From assembly GCF_013404075.1 (NCBI RefSeq), contig NZ_JACBJQ010000001.1, positions 62,001 to 126,000 of the forward strand: DNA of 64,000 bases, in the 5' to 3' direction. The stretch comes from Mycolicibacterium vinylchloridicum (lineage in GTDB: Bacteria; Actinomycetota; Actinomycetes; Mycobacteriales; Mycobacteriaceae). Shown piece after piece: positions 34,262 to 42,435 of the stretch (the stretch's first letter is position 1; each line of letters starts with the position of its first letter). A program made the position numbers and the translations under genes. The notes beneath the pieces are model-generated. The model was given only the letters and a program-made list of their open reading frames with translations. It had not been told where the DNA came from and searched no databases.

Positions 34262-35374
34262 ATGAGGCAGTCCGATCGAGGCTCCGTGGTGTTCGTCGAC
34301 GACGACCCGTTGTGGCATAGCTTCCACCAGGTTGCGGCCCTCGTGCGCAGACACGGGTACGGAACAGTCCGGGTCACGACGGCCAGAACCGGGCGCATCG
34401 CGCGTTTGGTCGATCGCCTGCTCTACCAACACGCCATCTATCTGTCAGACGTCGCCGAGTTCACCCGACTGCCCGAACTGCTCGCGCCATTTCGGCCGGC
34501 CAGACTCTGTGTGACCGACAGCCTGCTCGACCACATGAGCGATGATCTCATCGACCGGATGCCACCGGAGATCGCGGCCGACCTGCGGGTCAAGCGACGG
34601 CTCAGCGACAAGACCGCGGCAGGAGTCTTGGCCGTCGAGCGCGGCGCCCTGGTGCCCGATCAACTCCCGGGGTACCTACCGGCCCCGGAAGCCGTGCAGA
34701 AGCTCGGCCTGCCCATCGTCGTCAAGTCCAACTACGGCGCGGCGGGCTCAGGTGTGCGGATCGCGCACTCGGTCGCCGACGCAGAACGGGCGGCCGCGGA
34801 GATGGGTGCGGCCGAGGACTACTTCTATCAGCGTTTCGTCGACGGCCCGATCCTCTCGTACGGGGCGATGATGACCGACGAGGGCATCGTCCAGGAGATG
34901 ACCTGCAAGGGTTTCGACTCCGCGTCAGACCCCACCAACGCAGCATTCGGGTATGAGGTCATCGACGACCCGGCCTTCACCGAAGTCGGCCGGTCCGTCT
35001 GTCGCGGTGTCGCAACGTGCGGGCCGATCGACCTTCAGGCGATTCGCGACGACCAGGGGCGGCACTGGGTGATCGACCTCAACATTCGGCCATTCGGCGG
35101 GATGCTGAACTACGACCAGGATCGCTTCGACACGGCGGCCGGATATCTGTTCTCCGCCAACCTGACCGACAGTCCGCCCAGGCACCGCACTCCACCCGTC
35201 GGCATGCGGGTCGCCAAATTCCCCAACGAGGCAGAGGAATTGGCCCGACAGGGCCACGTCGGGCCGGCCCTCGGCGTCTATCTACGCCGCTCGCCGGCAC
35301 ATGTGCGCCTTCTGCGGATGAACTACCTTGCCTTCGCGGTTCTCAACGGCGTCGTACTGAAGCTGGGGATCTGA
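34262..35374 (+). CDS. ATP-grasp ligase at the edge of the polysaccharide cluster
   Basis: The 370-residue protein has an ATP-grasp fold: KLGLPIVVKSNYGAAGSGVRI for the nucleotide-binding strand and loop, DYFYQRFVDG, and the Mg-binding WVIDLNIRPFGG near residues 262-273. ATP-grasp enzymes of this sort join a carboxylate to an amine or thiol. The neighbouring genes suggest that an amino acid or similar group is attached to a sugar or uronic acid, but this is inference. Strong SD GGAGG and its own promoter mark an independent unit, convergent with the cluster's minus-strand genes. Confidence 0.8.
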   Translation: MRQSDRGSVVFVDDDPLWHSFHQVAALVRRHGYGTVRVTTARTGRIARLVDRLLYQHAIYLSDVAEFTRLPELLAPFRPARLCVTDSLLDHMSDDLIDRMPPEIAADLRVKRRLSDKTAAGVLAVERGALVPDQLPGYLPAPEAVQKLGLPIVVKSNYGAAGSGVRIAHSVADAERAAAEMGAAEDYFYQRFVDGPILSYGAMMTDEGIVQEMTCKGFDSASDPTNAAFGYEVIDDPAFTEVGRSVCRGVATCGPIDLQAIRDDQGRHWVIDLNIRPFGGMLNYDQDRFDTAAGYLFSANLTDSPPRHRTPPVGMRVAKFPNEAEELARQGHVGPALGVYLRRSPAHVRLLRMNYLAFAVLNGVVLKLGI

Positions 35375-35400
35375 AAGGCCGTTGAGGGGCCGGGATTCGA

Positions 35401-37791
35401 TCAGCGAGACGTGTTGTAGCCCAATCCCCTTGCGTCCCGGGTGTTTCGGGCGTCCGACAGGGCCGCCTCGACCAGCGCTGCGACCTCGTCCCAGGACGCA
35501 CCGGCCAGGCTCTGTTCACCGGCCTTGCCCATGACGTCGGCGAGTGCGGGATCGGTCAGCAGCGCAATCAGTCCAGCGGCGAGTGCATCGGGGTCGTCGG
35601 CATCGACGAGGATTCCCGAAATCCCGTCCCGGACCACCACCGGAATGTCGCCGACCCGGGTTGCCACGACCGGACGGCCCAACGTGTATGCCAGATGGGC
35701 GACACCGGACTGCGAGCTGCGCTTGTAGGGCAGGACCACGCAGCGCGCCGGCGCGAAGTAGGACGCCACGTCGGAGACCGGGATGTACCCGAGATCCAGG
35801 GTGACTCCGGCCAGCCGAGCGACCTCGGCGCGAAGCTGCGACTCGGCCATGTCCGGTCCCAACGCCCCGGCGACCACCAATTCGGCATCGGGGACCTGGG
35901 CGCGCACCGCAGGCCACGCCTCGAAGAGGGTGTCGATGCCTTTGTAGGCGGTGACGGTTCCGAAACAGAGGGCGACCGGAGCGGTCGTCGCGGGGCTCGG
36001 CATGTCGGGCGAGACGAAGATTCCCTCATCGCCGTGTGGGATCACGTGGACCGGCGCGGTCACCGGCCACGTCTCGAGCAGAATCCGCTTCGCCGCCTCG
36101 CCGAGCACGAACACGACGTCGAGAGCGGCGTAGGCCGGTCCCAGCGCCGAGGTCATCAGAGGCGACGTCTTGTACAACCCGTCCTGGCCGGGCTGCTCGA
36201 CCAACGCGCGGGGCTCGTGAGCGACCAGCACCAGCAGTGCCTTCGGCAGAATCCTGCGCACCGCCCGCACTCCCCAGCCGTCGCTCGGGAACCGCCATGC
36301 CGACCACACGACCACATCCGGCCGGGTGCGGATCAGGTGCGCGAGCAACACCCCCCAGGCCGCGGTGTGCTGCCCGGCCCGAATCACCCTGCGGCCCTTA
36401 CGCAAAAGCTCGGGGAGGTTTGCGCCGGCGGTGGGGTGCCAGGTCGGCAGGATGGACACGACTCGGCAAGCGAGTTCGCGAGAGCCCAGTTCAGGGGAGG
36501 GGCCGGTGATGAGTTCCACGCTGTCACCGGCGCGCGCCAGCGCCTCACCGAGTTGCAGCGAGAACTGGTACAGCCCGCCCGACGGTGGAAACTCGACCAG
36601 GACAACGGATTGTGCTGCTCTCGCCGGCCCACGACCGAGCACGTGCTCGTACAGCGCACGGAGGCTCTCGACCCAGACACCAGCGCTGTAGATCGTGTCG
36701 TAGCGGTGACGCGCAGCGTGCCCGATGGTGGCGAGCGCCCCGGGATCGGTCCGGATCATTGTTGCCATGTCGGCGATTCCCGAACTCAAGGCGCTCGGTT
36801 GACCCGCCTCCACGAGCGACCCACAGCCGGGGCCGACGATATCGGGAATGCCGCCGACGTTGGTCGCCACGATCGGCCGGGAGCCGGCCAATGACGAGAT
36901 GAGCGACGTGGGCAGCGCGTCCTCCAGCGACGGCTGGACGACGAAGTCGGCGGCAGCGATCAGATCAGGCACGTCACTGCGGAAACCGAGTACCCGAATC
37001 CGTTGGCTCAGAACAGGATCAGAATCGACAGCGGACTGGACATCTCCCAGCAGCGGGCCGTCGCCGGCGAGCGCGACGACGAGCGGGACATCAGCGGGCA
37101 ACAGCCGCACGGCTTCCACGAGATCGGCGTGGCCCTTCTCCGGCCGCATCAGGCTCGCGCACACCGCCAGCAGGTGATCCTCGGGCACCCCGATCTCGTC
37201 GCGGATCGCCGCGCGGTCGCGGGTCACCTGAGGTTCGACAACACCGTTGGGCAGCACCACGACCGGGGCCGCGGCACCAGCGTATTCGGCGTACCACCGC
37301 CGTTGCGCGCTGGAAAGGGCGATCACCGCGCTCGACAGGAACCGACGGCCGACCACTGCCGCCTTGACCCGCAGCCGCGACATCCGAGACTTCGGGATGT
37401 CGATGACGTGCAGTGTCGACACCGACGGCACACCGACCAGCCGGGCGGCCAGACCGCCGACCAGATCGGCGTGCTTGAGATGGGTGTGCACGATGTCGAC
37501 GCGTTCATCTCTGAGTATCTTCGCCAACCGCGTGACCGCGGTGAGATCGTAACGGCCTGAATGCATCTCGTAGACAGTCGCGCCCTGATCACGCAGTAGC
37601 GGGACTGCGCGGTTGTCGATGCCGCCCTCGGCATGTGCGTCGGAAAGTCCGATGACGACAAGGCGAATCGCCGCAGACGGAGCCGCACGGGCCAGATCGA
37701 CCAAGACCGACTCGGCACCGCCCGGACCGAGGGAGTGGATCACGTGCGCCACCGTCAAGGCAGACGCGGCGGCTCGGTCAGGCGCGTTCAC
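35401..37791 (-). CDS. Fused double GT4 glycosyltransferase
   Basis: The 796-residue protein contains two GT-B, family GT4-like modules in tandem. Module one (about residues 10-395) has SLGPGGAESVLVDLA, a VVLPNGV motif, RPEKGHADLVEA and the EX7E region SLEDALPTSLISSLAGSRP. Module two (about 400-790) has EFPPSGGLYQFSLQL, VIPHGDEGIF, TAYKGIDTLFEAWP and YKRSSQSGVAHLAYTLGRP. Two sugar additions by one polypeptide are likely. GTG at 37791 follows a perfect AGGAGG six bases upstream and overlaps the upstream GT by 14 bases. It is the last gene of the minus-strand cluster. Confidence 0.85.
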   Translation of the reverse strand: MNAPDRAAASALTVAHVIHSLGPGGAESVLVDLARAAPSAAIRLVVIGLSDAHAEGGIDNRAVPLLRDQGATVYEMHSGRYDLTAVTRLAKILRDERVDIVHTHLKHADLVGGLAARLVGVPSVSTLHVIDIPKSRMSRLRVKAAVVGRRFLSSAVIALSSAQRRWYAEYAGAAAPVVVLPNGVVEPQVTRDRAAIRDEIGVPEDHLLAVCASLMRPEKGHADLVEAVRLLPADVPLVVALAGDGPLLGDVQSAVDSDPVLSQRIRVLGFRSDVPDLIAAADFVVQPSLEDALPTSLISSLAGSRPIVATNVGGIPDIVGPGCGSLVEAGQPSALSSGIADMATMIRTDPGALATIGHAARHRYDTIYSAGVWVESLRALYEHVLGRGPARAAQSVVLVEFPPSGGLYQFSLQLGEALARAGDSVELITGPSPELGSRELACRVVSILPTWHPTAGANLPELLRKGRRVIRAGQHTAAWGVLLAHLIRTRPDVVVWSAWRFPSDGWGVRAVRRILPKALLVLVAHEPRALVEQPGQDGLYKTSPLMTSALGPAYAALDVVFVLGEAAKRILLETWPVTAPVHVIPHGDEGIFVSPDMPSPATTAPVALCFGTVTAYKGIDTLFEAWPAVRAQVPDAELVVAGALGPDMAESQLRAEVARLAGVTLDLGYIPVSDVASYFAPARCVVLPYKRSSQSGVAHLAYTLGRPVVATRVGDIPVVVRDGISGILVDADDPDALAAGLIALLTDPALADVMGKAGEQSLAGASWDEVAALVEAALSDARNTRDARGLGYNTSR

Positions 37792-38905
37792 CGATGACCT
37801 CCTGATAAAGGCGGTCGAGTTTGTCGACCCACGTCCGCATCGAATACTTGGCCTCCGCCTGAGCTCTGCCTGCTGCACCGAATGCTGCTGCCAGCTCTGG
37901 ATTTCCGATGACCTCCAGCAGCGCGTCGGTCAACGCGGGAACGTCGCGTAGCGGCACCAGCCGTCCGGTCACACCGTCCACCACGATCTCGCGGGTTCCG
38001 CCGGCATCAGAGGCCACCACGGGCAGGCCAGAGGCGCCCGCCTCGATCAGCGCGGTCGGAAGGGCTTCGTCGACAGATGCCGAAACCACCCCGTCGACGG
38101 TGGCGAGGATGTCGGGGACGTCCTCGCGGCGGCCGAGCAGCTCGACCGAGTCCGTCAATCCCGCTTCGGAAACCGCATTTTCGATGTCTGCACGGCTGGG
38201 ACCGTCCCCGACAATCAACAGTTTTGCTTTCGGATGCACCGCCACGACACCGGCCCAGGCGCGAATGAGATCGACGTGATTCTTGTCCGGGCGCAGCGCG
38301 GCCACGACGGCCCACACCGGTTGATCGGTGCAGCGGGTGCCGCCTCGGACGGTGTAGCGATCCACATCCACCCCGTTGGGGATTGCTCGCCAGGTGGAGC
38401 GCGCCGGGCCGTATCTGTTGGCGTACTGGTCGAACGCATGCTGTGACACCAGCACGATCCGGCCCAGCCGAGCCGGGATCCGCACCGAGAGAAACTCTTT
38501 GAACCATTCGCCTCGGCTGGTATGGGGCTGCGGGCTCAGGTGCAGTGTGGCGACCACGGGCAGGCCGACCAGCCGGGCAGCCAGCGGCACCAGGGTCGCG
38601 GAATACCCGAGGTGCGCATGTACGACGTCGACGTGAGCCTGTCGCAATGTCCGCACGAGTCGAACGAAACCCATGGGATCCAGCAGCTTTCGCACCGAGA
38701 TGTAGGTCGGGTTCAGATTCGCGTCGGCGAGACGCCCGTACAAGGCGTTCCTGTTGCTCTCTTCGGGCGCCAGGCTCGCGACCGACACATCAAGTGCCGC
38801 AGGCGCGTACCGCCCGAGCTCGGCGATCAGGTTCTCGGCACCACCGAAGTTGTACGAGTCCAGGATCATCAGTACCCGCGTGGGCGCCGGTCGCCGGTCA
38901 CTCAC
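37778..38905 (-). CDS. GT4 family glycosyltransferase
   Basis: The 375-residue protein has the GT-B/GT4 pattern: LDSYNFGGAENLIAELGRY, VVHAHLGYSATLVPL, IPNGVDVDRY, RPDKNHVDLIRAWA, LLIVGDGPSRADIE and the EX7E-type motif SVDEALPTALIEAGASGLPVVA. It should transfer a sugar from a nucleotide donor onto the growing lipid-linked repeat unit. The start at 38905 overlaps the flippase stop by four bases. Its product is probably extended by the double transferase encoded immediately downstream. Confidence 0.88.
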   Translation of the reverse strand: MSDRRPAPTRVLMILDSYNFGGAENLIAELGRYAPAALDVSVASLAPEESNRNALYGRLADANLNPTYISVRKLLDPMGFVRLVRTLRQAHVDVVHAHLGYSATLVPLAARLVGLPVVATLHLSPQPHTSRGEWFKEFLSVRIPARLGRIVLVSQHAFDQYANRYGPARSTWRAIPNGVDVDRYTVRGGTRCTDQPVWAVVAALRPDKNHVDLIRAWAGVVAVHPKAKLLIVGDGPSRADIENAVSEAGLTDSVELLGRREDVPDILATVDGVVSASVDEALPTALIEAGASGLPVVASDAGGTREIVVDGVTGRLVPLRDVPALTDALLEVIGNPELAAAFGAAGRAQAEAKYSMRTWVDKLDRLYQEVIGERA

Positions 38906-40584
38906 CGAGAACCTCCCAATTGTCGCAGGCTGTTGACCGCGGTGATGACGGGCGACAGGCCTATCATGACAAGGACCGTGATCACGAAGTGGTTGCGCGG
39001 TTGGGTGACAACCGAACTCGCTGCCTCGTCAGCGCCCTTTCCACGAACGCGCCGGACTACCGAGAGTCCCGCTTCGAACAGACTCGGCGCACTGAGTTGA
39101 AGCCCGAGGATGTAGGTCAGCACACCTGCCGCTCCGGCCGCGACCAGGATCAGCGGATCCGGCAGCCCGGTCATGAGATAGGCGATCGCGAGCATGATGA
39201 CGCCCATCCCGGCCGCCGCGGGCAACGGTCCGCCTACCGCATTCCACAACTGGCCCGGGGTGATTCCACCGACTCGGCGCAACAGCACGGTGTTGACCAC
39301 GAGGAGCACCAACTCGACGGCGACCAGCATCAGGGCCACCATGACGATGCTGTGGCCTGCGGCCCACCACACCGGCCCGACCATGAGCGCAAGCCTGCCC
39401 GTGCCCGTCGCGAGCAGGAGTGACGGCCGGCCGATGGCCTTGAACACGTCGCCGGCATGCCACGACACCGAAAACAGCAGACCGTACACCGAGAGGACCA
39501 CGAGGACCGGTGCGGCACCGGCATATTGGGGTCCGTACAGGGTGGCGACGACGGCGGGGGCGACGGTGGCGAGCGCGACGCTGATCGGTGCGCTCAACGC
39601 CATCGTGACCGCCATGACTTGGAGGAAGTGCTCCGAAAGACGCTCGCGTGCATGCTGAAGCCGAGACAGCGAGCTGAACAGCACCTCGCTGATCACGTTG
39701 CACAGTGCCAGGACCAGCAAGTCGGGCAGCCGGTAGGCCAAGGTGTACAGGCCCAGCTGCTCATCCCCGCGCCGCATGCCGATGAAGAGATAGTCGGTGT
39801 TGAACATCGCAAAGCTGAGCAGAGCGACGCCGGTCAGCGCCGTCCCGTAGCGGACGAGGTTGCGGGCCTGTTGCGGGTCGAATCCGAATCGCACGGGCGT
39901 GCGGGCGACCACCCAGTACAAGATCGTCGTCAGTATGGTCCCGACGAGCTGGCCGTAGACGAGGCTCCACACCCCGTGCCCGGCGGCGGCCAGGGCGATC
40001 GTGAGTATCGCCTTGGCGGCCGAGCCTACGAACTCGGGCCAGATCCGCTGCCGGAAGTCGAGATCGCGCCGCAGCCGGGCAGCGGGGATCACGCTGAACG
40101 CCGAGATGGTGAGGCCGATGGCCAGCACTCGAATCAGGGGCGTGAGTTCCGGTTGGCGGACCATCTGGGCGCCATATGGGGCGGCGACGGCCAGTGCGGC
40201 CCCGGCGATGACACCGAAGATCGCCGTGAGGGTAAGCCCCGTCGGGGCCAGGCGGTCCCACTTCCCGGGGCTCTGCACGAGTGCGGCGCCGACCCCGAGA
40301 TCCTTCATGTAGTCGAAGAGATTGACGACCAGCAGCGCCAGGGTGAACAGACCGAAATCAGCGGGATCGAGCAGCCGTGCCGCGACGATCGTCATGATCA
40401 GCGTTGAGCTCTTGCTCAGACCGAAGACCAGATAGTTCCACGCGGCCTGCCGGCCCGTCGGAGGCGTGGGCTCCGGTGCTGCCGACGGCTCGTCCTTGGT
40501 CTGGTCGCGATCCTCGCCGGCTATGGTCGGATCCTCGCCCTGTCCCACCCGAAGAGTCCCCGATCGACTTGGAGCCGCAGCCAT
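38902..40584 (-). CDS. Wzx-like lipid-linked oligosaccharide flippase
   Basis: The 560-residue protein has about 12-14 hydrophobic segments and the polysaccharide-export pattern of the MATE-like Wzx/RfbX group: FGLSKSSTLIMTIVAARLLDPADFGLF early, then AMFNTDYLFIGMRRGDEQLGLYTLAYRLPDLL. It would flip undecaprenyl- or decaprenyl-linked repeat units across the membrane. A polar, acidic 40-residue N-terminus precedes the first helix. It is overlapped by the GT4 gene downstream and is separated from the methyltransferase gene by 27 bases. Confidence 0.88.
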   Translation of the reverse strand: MAAAPSRSGTLRVGQGEDPTIAGEDRDQTKDEPSAAPEPTPPTGRQAAWNYLVFGLSKSSTLIMTIVAARLLDPADFGLFTLALLVVNLFDYMKDLGVGAALVQSPGKWDRLAPTGLTLTAIFGVIAGAALAVAAPYGAQMVRQPELTPLIRVLAIGLTISAFSVIPAARLRRDLDFRQRIWPEFVGSAAKAILTIALAAAGHGVWSLVYGQLVGTILTTILYWVVARTPVRFGFDPQQARNLVRYGTALTGVALLSFAMFNTDYLFIGMRRGDEQLGLYTLAYRLPDLLVLALCNVISEVLFSSLSRLQHARERLSEHFLQVMAVTMALSAPISVALATVAPAVVATLYGPQYAGAAPVLVVLSVYGLLFSVSWHAGDVFKAIGRPSLLLATGTGRLALMVGPVWWAAGHSIVMVALMLVAVELVLLVVNTVLLRRVGGITPGQLWNAVGGPLPAAAGMGVIMLAIAYLMTGLPDPLILVAAGAAGVLTYILGLQLSAPSLFEAGLSVVRRVRGKGADEAASSVVTQPRNHFVITVLVMIGLSPVITAVNSLRQLGGSR

Positions 40585-40611
40585 TTCACGGCCATCATAA
40601 AGCGGCGACCG

Positions 40612-41436
40612 TCAGCGCGAAGCGAAAAGGTAACCGGCCGCCCACGGCCGCGGATCGTCCGCCCTCGATGTCACCGTGAAGCCGGCGTCGACCAGGATCG
40701 CGTGGACGGCTTCTTTGGTGCGGTAGGACTCATCGCCGGTTTCGTCGGCCAGGAAATCATGACACCCGATCGCAGCGTTCCGCACGATCGGGAGCACATC
40801 GGTTGCACCGCGCAGGGCGGGCAATTCGGCGCCTTCGATGTTCATCTTCAAGAAGTCGATGCGGTCCAGCTTCAGCTTCGCCACCAGACCCGGGATCGTG
40901 ATCGCCGCAACCGGGACTCCCTCGGAGCCGATCTTGTTCTCCAGATACGACTCAGCCTGCAGGTCAGTGATTTTCACCGTGCCTTCGGAGTCCATCACAG
41001 CCGCGTGGATCAACTCGACGTTGCGCAGATCGTTGGCCCGGCAGACGCGTTCCAGCTTGGCGTAGGTCGTCGGGTGCGCTTCGACAGCGATGACTCTGCC
41101 CGAATCGCCGACCATTCGGGAGAACGGAAGGGCCTCGGTCCCGATCCCCGCCCCGACGTCGAGAACGACGTCTCCCGGCCGAATCGAGTATTCCGCCAGG
41201 AAGACCTCCCGCGCGAATTCGTCACACTGTCCGGCATCCATTCCCTCGCCGCCGCGCAGGTCTGGCAGGAGCATGGCGCCGGCCCGCGTGCGCTTCAGCC
41301 AATCACCGGTCTGCCGGTCGTAGGTGAACAACGCACGATCGCCGCCCAGGGTGGCTTTCGCGGAGGCGGCGAGTCCGAGCAGCCAGCGGGTCGGAGGTCG
41401 ATTGACGGCGTCGTACACGGCGTGCTTGAGGGCCAC
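40612..41436 (-). CDS. FkbM-family SAM-dependent methyltransferase
   Basis: The 274-residue protein has the SAM-binding motif VVLDVGAGIGTEALPFSRM, the acidic VIAVEAHPTTYAKLERV and the FkbM-type LDRIDFLKMNIEGAELPALRG. FkbM enzymes methylate hydroxyl groups of sugars and polyketides. In this setting it probably O-methylates a residue of the repeat unit. GTG at 41436 is used. It lies between the secreted-protein and flippase genes in one transcription unit. Confidence 0.88.
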   Translation of the reverse strand: MALKHAVYDAVNRPPTRWLLGLAASAKATLGGDRALFTYDRQTGDWLKRTRAGAMLLPDLRGGEGMDAGQCDEFAREVFLAEYSIRPGDVVLDVGAGIGTEALPFSRMVGDSGRVIAVEAHPTTYAKLERVCRANDLRNVELIHAAVMDSEGTVKITDLQAESYLENKIGSEGVPVAAITIPGLVAKLKLDRIDFLKMNIEGAELPALRGATDVLPIVRNAAIGCHDFLADETGDESYRTKEAVHAILVDAGFTVTSRADDPRPWAAGYLFASR

Positions 41437-41457
41437 TTGTGCACGATAGCAGCGGTG

Positions 41458-42435
41458 TCAGCTCAGCACTCGCAGCTTTTCCCACGGCACCCGCTCCATC
41501 GGGTCGTAATCCCAACGGAATCCCGCGGCTTGGTAGGTCTTGCCGAGCGCCGGCGGCGCCGCAGAGGCCTCGAGTTCGAAGCTCACGCTCAGTGGCGCAC
41601 CCCCGACGTCCACGATGTATCCGCCGTAGCGCTGCATGGCAGTCGCGACCGCCAACTCCCCCCTGCTCAGACCGAGCGCACTCAGGTCAACAGCCGGATC
41701 CAGTTGCAGGTGAGCGCCTTCGGGGAGGCAGTCAGCCCTGGTCGATTTGCCGTCGGACTTCAGTGCCGGTGGCCGAAAGGTCGTGCAGGCGTTGCTGGTT
41801 TGCAAGGCCAGGGCGTGCGGTATCACGCCGGCCCTGATCTCGGCGACGCGGATGACGCCACCCAGCCGAGAGGCGCCGGATCCGGTAGCCGAGCCGCCCC
41901 AGCCCGACCCGCGCAGACTGTTGACCGCGCCCCACTGCGCAGACCATTCGTTGCCCGTTTTGACTGCCTGCCAGAACTCGAAGATGGTCGAGCTGGTTTC
42001 GTCGACGGTGACCAGCACGCCGTCCGAACCCGAATTTGGCTTCGCCCCATAGGGAATCGGCACCGGCCAGCCGGCGAAGGGGCAGACACCCCATTCTGGT
42101 CCCGTGCATTTCACATCGAACGTGGGGGCATCCGGGCCGGCCGAATAGATCGGGATGCCGAACTCCACGATGTTGGCGAACAGACCGCGGGTGGACTGGA
42201 CGTACTCGATCATCGCCGCGCTCTTCGGATCTACCGTCGGCTGTTGAGGAATCGTGCGCCGCCACGGGCTGTCGGAGGCAAAGGGATTGGCGAGCCCACC
42301 CTCGACGGTCTTCGAGCAGGCCGCCCGCCCAGTCAAGACTGCGGCCACCACGGTCACGATCACCACCACCGCGGCGACGGATCGCCCTGATCGACTGTCG
42401 AGCATGCGGTGAATAGCGTTGTCGGTAGCTCTCAT
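41458..42435 (-). CDS. Exported protein of the polysaccharide cluster
   Basis: The 325-residue protein has an N-terminal signal-anchor (SVAAVVVIVTVVAAVLTGRAAC; the cysteine does not follow a typical lipobox) and a large extracytoplasmic domain. The domain contains VTVDETSSTIFEFWQA, AHLQLDPAVDLSALGLS and AVATAMQRYGGYIVDVGG. I recall similar sequences in actinobacterial exopolysaccharide loci, without a known activity; a polysaccharide-binding, lyase or hydrolase role is possible. ATG at 42435 overlaps the polymerase stop (ATGA). Confidence 0.75.
   Translation of the reverse strand: MRATDNAIHRMLDSRSGRSVAAVVVIVTVVAAVLTGRAACSKTVEGGLANPFASDSPWRRTIPQQPTVDPKSAAMIEYVQSTRGLFANIVEFGIPIYSAGPDAPTFDVKCTGPEWGVCPFAGWPVPIPYGAKPNSGSDGVLVTVDETSSTIFEFWQAVKTGNEWSAQWGAVNSLRGSGWGGSATGSGASRLGGVIRVAEIRAGVIPHALALQTSNACTTFRPPALKSDGKSTRADCLPEGAHLQLDPAVDLSALGLSRGELAVATAMQRYGGYIVDVGGAPLSVSFELEASAAPPALGKTYQAAGFRWDYDPMERVPWEKLRVLS

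Noticed and set aside
35375..35400. Terminator between the ATP-grasp and double glycosyltransferase genes
   Set aside because: The GGCC arms around GTTGAGG are only 4 bp long, too weak to call.
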